DNA of 5,297 bases from Deltaproteobacteria bacterium (lineage in GTDB: Bacteria > Desulfobacterota > Desulfobacteria > Desulfobacterales > JAFDHS01): positions 1 through 5,297 of the forward strand of contig JAFDHS010000322.1 in the NCBI GenBank assembly GCA_019308655.1, read 5' to 3'. Position numbers and translations under genes: made by a program. The notes under the pieces are model-generated. The model did not search any database and was not told the DNA's origin. It was given only the letters and a program-made list of their open reading frames with translations. This document shows, one piece after another, positions 1 through 4,516 of this stretch (positions are counted from its first letter, which is position 1; the number at the start of each line of letters is the position of its first letter).

Positions 1-114
1 TGCGTCGGACGGATCGGAAACTTTATTCGTTTTTTCCGTTGTGTCCCGGCTGGTAGTTTCTCTATCACCATTCGGATCGGGTTTTTCTTTATTTTCGTCG
101 GTCGTATTCATCAT
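1..114 (-). CDS. fliN: Partial CDS, probable FliN N-terminus (runs off the left edge)
   Basis: An open frame begins at tandem ATG codons (114-112 and 111-109) and stays open for 38 codons to the window edge. The visible peptide starts MMNTTDENKEKPDPNGD and is entirely hydrophilic and charged, with no membrane segment. A purine-rich leader with an AGG 8 nt before the first ATG supports this start. FliN proteins commonly carry a variable polar N-terminal tail ahead of the conserved SpoA domain, and fliN very often follows fliM, so position and composition both fit. FliN would form the lower C-ring with FliM and bind the export apparatus. The diagnostic SpoA domain lies outside the window, so the name rests on gene order. 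The gene is now separated from fliM by the tnpB insertion, which could affect its expression. It could instead be another flagellar protein. Confidence 0.5.
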   Translation of the reverse strand, partial: MMNTTDENKEKPDPNGDRETTSRDTTEKTNKVSDPSDA

Positions 115-136
115 TATTTGCACCTGTTCCTTTCTT

Positions 137-255
137 CTTACTCATTCTTACCCATTGGCAGGAATGAAGGGAAATTCCTGTTTCACGGAGGCTGCCCGAA
201 CCAACTGCTTAGGTCTTACCGCCTCTCCACAGGCTGTCACCGTAGAACCTACGGC
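137..255 (-). ncRNA. Candidate omega-RNA scaffold at the tnpB 3' end
   Basis: TnpB elements make their guide scaffold from the 3' end of tnpB and the element's right end. Here that interval contains two clean inverted repeats in the tnpB sense. CCGTAG-GTT-CTACGG (240-254) is a 6-bp stem with a 3-nt loop, and CAGGAAT-N8-ATTCCTG (159-180) is a 7-bp stem with an 8-nt loop. GAGGC and GCCTC segments between them could also pair. The stretch still encodes the TnpB tail (ACGEAVRP...), so part of the conservation may be protein-driven. The 5' limit is unknown and is drawn at the outer hairpin; the 3' limit is drawn at the provisional element end. Hairpins are seen directly; the RNA itself is inferred from family biology. 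Confidence 0.35.
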
Positions 256-1323
256 CAGTTTTTCTAAATTAATCGCTGCGTTTAAGTCCCGGTCTATTTT
301 AAGACCGCAATTATCACAGCCAAATACCCTATCCGATAAAGTTAAATTGTCTTTCTTAAATCCACATCTGCAACACGTTTTGGAAGAAGGAAAAAAACGA
401 TCTGCCTGCACAATCTCAACAGCAAACATCTTGGCTTTATAACTCAACTGCCTTACAAATTCCCCAAATCCCATATCCAAAATAGATCGGGCAAGCTTAT
501 GATTTTTAGTCATGCCATTGACGTTCAAATCCTCAATTCCGATTATGCTGAAATTCTGTACCAGCATGGTCGTTAACTTATGGAGCGCATCTTTTCTAAT
601 ATTGGCAATTCGCGCGTGTAATCGAGATAATTTAAGCTTTCCCTTCTTCCAATTATTAGAACCTTTTTCTTTTCGGGATAAAGACTTGTTGAGTCTGCGA
701 AGCCTTTGCAGTAAAGCCTTGTGGGGTTTTGGGCCTTCAACAACAGTTCCGTCGCTTAAAGTGGCTAACTGCTTAACCCCAAGATCCACCCCGACAACTA
801 CGTGGCTATTGATAGTTGCCGAGGTTAAATCTGTTTGGACGTTAATTGCAACAAACCACTTATCTGCAATTCTTGAGACCGTTGCTGATAAAATTTTACC
901 CGTAAACCTTAACTGTTCCCGCATTCTGATCCATCCCAACTTAGGAACTTTGATCTTATTCCCATCAAGCCGGAATTTGTCATTGGCTATGTAAAAACTG
1001 TCATGTATTCCTCTTTTCTTAAAAACCGGGTACTTGCCGGTTCCTTCAAAGAATCTAACAAATGCTTTTCCCAGATTGGTAAAAGGTTGGCTGTTTGCAT
1101 CCCGGAGGACTTCTGAAATCCAAGGAAACTCTTCGTATTTGATGGCATTGAATTCTTTCTTCAATGCCAAAGCCGATGGTTTTAAACCTTCCTGATACTG
1201 ACGATTCCATTCTCCCAATGCCCAATTATAGGTAAATCTGGCAGTCCCACAGGCTCTTTTGAAATAGCCTTCCTGGATATTATTTGGATTAAGTTCTATC
1301 TTGTGAGATAGTTGGAATAGCAT
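148..1323 (-). CDS. tnpB: TnpB, RNA-guided RuvC-type nuclease of an IS200/IS605-family element
   Basis: The 391-aa protein has full TnpB length. The N-terminal OrfB-type helix-turn-helix region is recognisable (about residues 5-45, with CGTARFTYNWALGEW). The split RuvC nuclease follows: VVGVDLGVKQLA with Asp180, IIGIEDLNVNGM with Glu264, and DRDLNAAINL with Asp346. A zinc ribbon lies between the last two motifs (Cys317/Cys320 and Cys336/Cys339). All three catalytic acidic residues and all four cysteines are present, so it looks active. Family knowledge: TnpB cuts DNA using an omega-RNA made from the element's 3' end. Start ATG (1323-1321) has AAAGGA 10 nt upstream. It is co-directional with the flagellar operon, so read-through could express it. 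The last ~35 codons overlap RNA-like hairpins. Confidence 0.95.
   Translation of the reverse strand: MLFQLSHKIELNPNNIQEGYFKRACGTARFTYNWALGEWNRQYQEGLKPSALALKKEFNAIKYEEFPWISEVLRDANSQPFTNLGKAFVRFFEGTGKYPVFKKRGIHDSFYIANDKFRLDGNKIKVPKLGWIRMREQLRFTGKILSATVSRIADKWFVAINVQTDLTSATINSHVVVGVDLGVKQLATLSDGTVVEGPKPHKALLQRLRRLNKSLSRKEKGSNNWKKGKLKLSRLHARIANIRKDALHKLTTMLVQNFSIIGIEDLNVNGMTKNHKLARSILDMGFGEFVRQLSYKAKMFAVEIVQADRFFPSSKTCCRCGFKKDNLTLSDRVFGCDNCGLKIDRDLNAAINLEKLAVGSTVTACGEAVRPKQLVRAASVKQEFPFIPANG
159..180 (-). repeat. Subterminal palindrome at the tnpB right end
   Basis: A perfect 7-bp inverted repeat, CAGGAAT and ATTCCTG, is separated by 8 nt and overlaps the last codons of tnpB (QEFPFIPA). Its place, 9 nt before the tnpB stop codon, fits the right-end hairpin that TnpA binds in IS200/IS605 elements and that ends the omega-RNA scaffold. 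I see no equally good partner hairpin upstream of tnpB. Confidence 0.5.
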
Positions 1324-1362
1324 TTATTCAGGTTCCTTTCTATATCTTGTTCATAGTGAGTA

Positions 1363-1368
1363 AGTATA
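1363..1368 (-). promoter_or_regulatory. Possible -10 box upstream of tnpB
   Basis: On the minus strand TATACT lies about 40 nt before the tnpB start, with a poor -35 match (TTAATT) 17 nt upstream of it. In an AT-rich genome such a match is expected by chance fairly often, so this is only a candidate for independent tnpB transcription after insertion into the operon. Confidence 0.2.
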
Positions 1369-1387
1369 GATAAGTTTGATTAAGAAA

Positions 1388-1521
1388 TTAACAACTATTC
1401 ATAGCTCCCTTTTTATGCAGCACTTTTGTTATTTCAACGGCGCGATTTCCTTTAACGATTCCCGGGAGGCCATTAAATTTAGGAACATCCTCTACGTTTA
1501 TTGTAATAAGATCTTGCGGAC
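1388..1521 (-). pseudogene. fliM: Displaced 3' end of fliM, out of frame after the 35-bp duplication
   Basis: Reading on from one repeat copy in the ancestral frame gives 45 further residues after Lys-Leu-Asp283, beginning IGPQDLITINVEDVPKFNG and including LPGIVKGNRAVEI, then ending at TAA (1388-1390). This matches the usual end of the FliM SpoA domain (the PKFxG.PG..GNRAV.I pattern). The restored protein is 328 residues, a normal FliM length. The segment is intact and free of stops, so the only lesion is the duplication. In the window as given it is not translated in this frame, because the frame used by the main gene hits TAG at 1524-1522, directly after the second repeat copy. Confidence 0.9.
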
Positions 1522-2409
1522 CTATATCAAGTTTAAGTACATTATCCACCTGGAAAGCCTATCAAGTTTAAGTACATTATCCACCTGGAAAGCCAATAAG
1601 TCCCGGATCGTGTGGGTGGTTCTTCCGAGTTCGGCGATTATCGTTACTTCGGTATCTTTCAACAAATTTTGAATTTGACTGTCCCATGTATGTTCAAGAT
1701 ATTTATCCCTCAGGTATTTCGCAGAAAGCTTATCCTTGATCGGTTCCAGCATAAGGTAGGAGATACATAAATGAAAATTTCCTGAAAATTCATGCCCATT
1801 AATTGAAAATACAATAACCATAACCAAATCATTGGGAGCAACGATATGGACAAATTCAGGTTTGCTTTCGGTTTTTTTCAAAGAATTTTTTACCGAATAT
1901 ATAATACTCCATGCTTTTTCCAGGCTTTTCAATACCTTTTCAGCAAACTTTATCATCATCCTCTGTTCGATGAGTGTAAAGTCTCTCTCCTGAGTCAGAG
2001 GTTTTCCATCCCCTCCAAACATACAATCAATCAAAGAAAATACAAGATTGGGTTCTATCGCCAGAAGGGCAGATCCAATGAGGGGATCCATATTAAAAAT
2101 ATGGAAACTGGTTGGATTGGAAAAACCTTGTATGAATTCAGAGTATTTAACCATTTCTGTTGAGACAAACTCTACCTCAACGGGCTTATGGAGAGAAGAA
2201 GAAAGTAGTTCAGGCAATAAATTTGAAAATTTGTCGTATACTTCTTCGAGAGCATAAAATTGGGCACGCAACATTATGCTCTGTGTAGTGAGGTCGTAGT
2301 TGATTACCTCAACTTCTTCCTTTTTATCTTTCTCCAGGTCAACCTCTCCATCAGCCATGGCAACAAGGAGAGCATCTATTTCTTCTTGAGATAAAATCTG
2401 TTCAGACAT
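1522..2409 (-). CDS. fliM: FliM, flagellar motor switch protein, C-terminally truncated by frameshift
   Basis: FliM forms the C-ring with FliG and FliN and receives phospho-CheY. The 295-aa product begins MSEQILSQEEIDALL, the conserved CheY-binding N-terminal peptide, which fixes the start even though no Shine-Dalgarno sequence is evident. The middle CheC-like domain follows (about 40-225; EVEFVSTEMVKYSEFIQGF, then LIDCMFGGDGKP with the usual Gly-Gly-x-Gly). The C-terminal SpoA domain starts near 250 (AELGRTTHTIRDLLAFQVDNVLKLD) but breaks at Asp283. From there the reading frame passes through a second copy of a 35-bp repeat, adds 12 foreign residues (RLSRWIMYLNLI) and stops. The lost 45 residues complete the domain that pairs with FliN. 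fliL lies 168 bp upstream; tnpB now lies downstream. Identity is certain; function of the truncated form is doubtful. Confidence 0.95.
   Translation of the reverse strand: MSEQILSQEEIDALLVAMADGEVDLEKDKKEEVEVINYDLTTQSIMLRAQFYALEEVYDKFSNLLPELLSSSLHKPVEVEFVSTEMVKYSEFIQGFSNPTSFHIFNMDPLIGSALLAIEPNLVFSLIDCMFGGDGKPLTQERDFTLIEQRMMIKFAEKVLKSLEKAWSIIYSVKNSLKKTESKPEFVHIVAPNDLVMVIVFSINGHEFSGNFHLCISYLMLEPIKDKLSAKYLRDKYLEHTWDSQIQNLLKDTEVTIIAELGRTTHTIRDLLAFQVDNVLKLDRLSRWIMYLNLI
1525..1594. repeat. Perfect 35-bp tandem duplication inside fliM
   Basis: Two identical, directly adjacent 35-bp copies occupy 1525-1559 and 1560-1594. Each begins TATCAAGTTTAAG and ends CACCTGGAAAGCC on the plus strand. Thirty-five is not a multiple of three, so the extra copy shifts the fliM frame and brings in a TAG. 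The bases flanking the two copies differ, so the unit is exactly 35 bp. Deletion of one copy restores the FliM C-terminus. The absence of any difference between copies suggests a recent event, or an unmerged assembly overlap. Confidence 0.98.
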
Positions 2410-2472
2410 AAGTTTTTATCTTTAGTATCTTAACCCTGAAGTTTGTGTATTTTATGGTAAAAAAATCTTTTC

Positions 2473-2542
2473 GCCACCAAGGCACAAAGACACGAAGGTT
2501 ATAAACTAAAAAAAATACTTTGTGCCTTCGTGACTTTGTGGC
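2473..2542. repeat. REP-like imperfect inverted repeat between fliL and fliM
   Basis: The 168-bp fliL-fliM spacer (2410-2577) contains two arms, GGCACAAAGACACGAAGG (2481-2498) and CCTTCGTGACTTTGTGGC (2525-2542). They pair around an AT-rich loop with one clear internal mismatch (CACAAAG-x-CACGAAGG). A second register, GCCACCAAGGCACAAAG (2473-2489) against CTTTGTGCCTTCGTGAC (from 2519), pairs almost as well because each arm is itself built of repeated CACAAAG/CACGAAG words. In the operon direction a run of T follows about 9 nt after the hairpin, so it could act as a weak terminator or mRNA stabiliser between fliL and fliM. Similar strings recur as dispersed repeats in some environmental bacteria, from memory. 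I see no clear promoter in the spacer. Confidence 0.8.
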
Positions 2543-2577
2543 AAATAATTCCGGTTCCGGTTTATCCGGGTCAGGGT

Positions 2578-3039
2578 TTACTGAATCACAAATTCCGTAA
2601 AATAAATATTGGTTACAATCTCTTTTTTAAGCAAGCCATTCAGTTTGATGATTATTTCATCATGCAATGCGTTTTTTCCTGCGACACTATGGATATCCTT
2701 CATACTTTTTGTAGGAAGTAATTTCAAAACAGCGTCTCTTATCATAGGAATCTTTTTCGTTAATTCATCGGAATTCTCCTGTTTTTTCAACTCCAGATCC
2801 ATCTTAACTCTTAAATAGCGTCTTCCCTGATCAGCAAGATTAACAATGAATGTATCCAGAGGATATAGTACCCCCATGTTGTTATCATCGTCATTTTTTT
2901 CAGATGACACAGTAGCGTTTTCATTACTTTTCATATCAAGAGAGGATAGCTTATTAAATAAAATGTAAAAACCTGCCCCCATGGCAATGATAATGACCAG
3001 GCCAATGATAATGAATATATATTGTTTTTTTTTTGACAT
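2578..3039 (-). CDS. fliL: FliL, flagellar basal-body and stator-associated membrane protein
   Basis: FliL is a single-pass inner-membrane protein that surrounds or supports the stator units and raises torque or stability. The 153-aa length is normal. A short basic N-terminus (MSKKK) precedes one membrane helix (about residues 7-29), a polar Asn/Asp-rich linker (35-55), and the periplasmic FliL domain. Family hallmarks are PLDTFIVNLADQGRRYLRV (60-78) and the ending TNIYFTEFVIQ. The ATG at 3039-3037 has GGAGG 12 nt upstream and lies 1 nt after the ancestral motB2 stop, so translation was probably coupled. With motB2 now stopping at 3108, 68 nt separate the actual stop from this start. Codons 3-5 lie in an A10 run (plus-strand T at 3025-3034), a slippage-prone tract, but the frame is intact here. 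Confidence 0.95.
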   Translation of the reverse strand: MSKKKQYIFIIIGLVIIIAMGAGFYILFNKLSSLDMKSNENATVSSEKNDDDNNMGVLYPLDTFIVNLADQGRRYLRVKMDLELKKQENSDELTKKIPMIRDAVLKLLPTKSMKDIHSVAGKNALHDEIIIKLNGLLKKEIVTNIYFTEFVIQ

Positions 3040-3040
3040 C

Positions 3041-3107
3041 TTACGTTTTTTCCTCCATCGTCAATATAATTTCCACCCTTCGATTTTTGACTCGATTATC
3101 AGACGTA
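3041..3107 (-). pseudogene. Displaced 3' end of motB2, out of frame after the 16-bp duplication
   Basis: If one 16-bp copy is removed, the frame continues from NDTSD into NRVKNRRVEIILTMEEKT and ends at TAA (3043-3041). NRxxNRRVEI is the conserved closing motif of OmpA/MotB peptidoglycan-binding domains, and the neighbouring MotB1 has the same motif (NRAKNRRVEIVF). The restored protein is 239 residues. No other defect is visible in this segment, so the duplication alone accounts for its loss. Confidence 0.9.
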
Positions 3108-3130
3108 TCATTGGTCAGACGTATCATTGG
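3099..3130. repeat. Perfect 16-bp tandem duplication inside motB2
   Basis: TCAGACGTATCATTGG occurs twice with no spacer, at 3099-3114 and 3115-3130. Sixteen leaves a remainder of one on division by three, so the additional copy shifts the motB2 frame and a TGA (3110-3108) follows at once. The intact MotB1 paralogue has a single corresponding segment (YSNDTPENR), which shows the one-copy state to be ancestral. Confidence 0.98.
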
Positions 3131-3776
3131 GGTAAATGGGCTTTGATTCTCCATACCCCACTGCTGAGAGTCTTTCCGGAAGTATTTTGCGCGCCTCGAC
3201 AAAATACTTTACCACATTTACCGCCCGTGCGATTGAAAGTTCCCAGTTTGAAGGAAATTTCCTGCTATGAACGGGAAGATTGTCGGTATGACCTTCAACA
3301 CGGACAGGGTTTGATATTTTTCCAATCATGGTCGTTATTTTATCTAAAAGAGGTAAACATTCAGCATTGATATCAGCAACTCCATTTTTAAAAAGGATGC
3401 CGTTATCAAGTGTGATATATACCCCTTTTTTCGTGTATACAGCCTTAATCCCGCGTTCAGAATTAAGAGTTTTGAGCATATCTTCAATCAGATCGGGAGT
3501 TAGACCTGTTTGGAAGATCTCTTCATTCCGGGCCGACATATTATCCGGCTGTAATTCTTTGACCTCAACAGAGGTCATTTTTCCCTCTTTTAAAACACCA
3601 AGACCCCTCTGAAGAAGATATTTAAAATTTTCCATTTTTTTAATATCTATGGTACTTGTCGAGAATAAAAGTACAAAGAAAACCATAAGAAGGGTCACAA
3701 GGTCATTAAAGGTTGTAAGCCATCCTGCCCCTGTCTGTGATTCCGTTGCGCCCTTTATTATATTTTTTTTTCTCAC
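3108..3776 (-). CDS. motB: MotB paralogue 2, stator subunit with ion-binding Asp, C-terminally truncated
   Basis: MotB pairs with MotA to form the ion-driven stator and anchors it to peptidoglycan. The 222-aa product has a short polar N-terminus, then one membrane helix with the plug-proximal signature GWLTTFNDLVTLLMVFFVLLF; Asp25 is the expected essential ion-binding residue. The periplasmic OmpA-like domain (about 120-222) includes VRVEGHTDNLPVH and SNWELSIARAVNVVKYF. It stops after NDTSDQ because of the 16-bp duplication and lacks the final NRRVEI strand, so peptidoglycan binding is probably impaired. The GTG start (3776-3774) overlaps the motB1 TGA as GTGA and has AAGGAG 8 nt upstream, which decides the start. 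An A9 run follows the start codon. Family assignment is certain; activity of the truncated protein is doubtful. Confidence 0.93.
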   Translation of the reverse strand: MRKKNIIKGATESQTGAGWLTTFNDLVTLLMVFFVLLFSTSTIDIKKMENFKYLLQRGLGVLKEGKMTSVEVKELQPDNMSARNEEIFQTGLTPDLIEDMLKTLNSERGIKAVYTKKGVYITLDNGILFKNGVADINAECLPLLDKITTMIGKISNPVRVEGHTDNLPVHSRKFPSNWELSIARAVNVVKYFVEARKILPERLSAVGYGESKPIYPNDTSDQ

Positions 3777-4516
3777 CGTCTTAACTCCTTGGGCTGCCTT
3801 TCCTGCTCAGCTTCGGCAAAAACAATTTCTACCCTCCGGTTCTTCGCCCGGTTCTCAGGAGTGTCATTTGAATAAATGGGCTGAAATTCTCCGTACCCTG
3901 CGGCGGATATTCTTTTCGGAGAAATTTTCTCCTTTTCTATAAAATATCTCAGAACATTTACAGCTCGTGCGGTTGAAAGTTCCCAATTCGAAGGAAAGCT
4001 GTCCGTATGAATAGGCAGATCATCCGTATGCCCTTCAATGCGGATGGAATAAGATATTTTAGCGATAATGGAACCGATCTTCTCCAGCAGGGGAAGGCTT
4101 TCCGGCAATATCTCCACAACCCCGATATCAAACAAAACACTATCGGATAACCTCATCACCAACGTTTTCTTAACGAATGATAAATCGACCTGTTTCTCCA
4201 GCCCGAGTTTATGCGTAAGCTTCCTGATATGTTCATAGAGATCAGCAAGTTCGCTTTCTTTATCGACAATATCTTCTGAAATACTTAAGACTTCTTCACC
4301 GGATTCAAATTTAACGCCTCCGGGTAATATGCAAACAGCATTTGAAAAAGACTTCACGAAACTCTTCAATTTTGTTTTTTGAATAGTTGAAAAACTGTTT
4401 ATCATAATAAAAAAGCAGAGAAGAATGAGAACAAAACCGGAATATATTACTTCCCAACCACCTCCGGATGAACCGCCATTATCTTTTGGACCCTTTTTTT
4501 TATGGTTTTTCCTCAT
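3773..4516 (-). CDS. motB: MotB paralogue 1, complete but lacking the ion-binding Asp (Gly27)
   Basis: A 247-aa OmpA/MotB-family protein with a Lys/Gly-rich cytoplasmic tail, one membrane helix (about 22-44), a linker, and a complete periplasmic domain (IRIEGHTDDLPIHTD, SNWELSTARAVNVLRYF, NRAKNRRVEIVF). Ungapped alignment of its helix with paralogue 2, Trp21 to Trp19 and Phe35-Phe36 to Phe33-Phe34, puts Gly27 (GGT, 4438-4436) where paralogue 2 has Asp25. GAT to GGT is one base change. Without this Asp a canonical stator cannot conduct ions, so it may be non-functional, or a structural partner in a MotB1/MotB2 heterodimer. The start ATG (4516-4514) overlaps the motA end by 17 nt; GAGGAG abuts the ATG with no spacing, so coupled re-initiation is likely. 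It could be renamed an OmpA-family stator accessory. Confidence 0.88.
   Translation of the reverse strand: MRKNHKKKGPKDNGGSSGGGWEVIYSGFVLILLCFFIMINSFSTIQKTKLKSFVKSFSNAVCILPGGVKFESGEEVLSISEDIVDKESELADLYEHIRKLTHKLGLEKQVDLSFVKKTLVMRLSDSVLFDIGVVEILPESLPLLEKIGSIIAKISYSIRIEGHTDDLPIHTDSFPSNWELSTARAVNVLRYFIEKEKISPKRISAAGYGEFQPIYSNDTPENRAKNRRVEIVFAEAEQERQPKELRR
3785..3790 (-). promoter_or_regulatory. Ribosome binding site deciding the motB2 GTG start
   Basis: AAGGAG on the minus strand lies 8 nt before GTG at 3776-3774. It is the strongest Shine-Dalgarno match in the window and lies inside the 3' end of motB1, so the two genes are translationally coupled. Confidence 0.8.

Larger units (their letters stand above)
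137..1364 (-). mobile_element. IS1341-type (IS200/IS605 superfamily) tnpB-only element between fliM and fliN
   Basis: The element consists of one complete tnpB gene and short flanks; no Y1 transposase (tnpA) is present in the window. It interrupts the spacer between the ancestral fliM stop (1388-1390) and the fliN-like start (114). The bounds given are provisional. They are set by an 8-bp inverted match, CTTACTCA at 137-144 and TGAGTAAG at 1357-1364 on the plus strand. True IS200/IS605 elements lack terminal inverted repeats and instead end in subterminal hairpins beside a short target. In tnpB orientation the left side contains TTAC (inside CTTACTCA), a known target tetranucleotide in part of the family, and the right side has a 7-bp-stem hairpin (159-180). 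Without TnpA it would need help in trans to move. The insertion as such is secure; the exact ends are not. Confidence 0.55.

Noticed and set aside
41..442. 133-codon plus-strand open frame crossing the fliN-like start and the tnpB 3' end
   Set aside because: It spans two genes on the opposite strand and the element boundary, and its sequence shows no family resemblance.
512..994. 160-codon plus-strand open frame opposite tnpB
   Set aside because: It lies wholly antisense to a tnpB with intact catalytic and zinc motifs, has no recognisable domain and no convincing ribosome binding site; it is a shadow frame.
148..1323. TnpB as a nuclease-dead, flagella-associated RNA-guided repressor (TldR type)
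   Set aside because: Some TnpB-derived repressors sit beside flagellin genes, but those have lost RuvC catalytic residues. Here all three acidic residues and the zinc ribbon are present, and the neighbours are switch genes, not flagellin.
1376..1672. 98-codon plus-strand open frame over the fliM 3' region and repeat
   Set aside because: It is antisense to recognisable FliM sequence, and part of its length exists only because of the 35-bp duplication.
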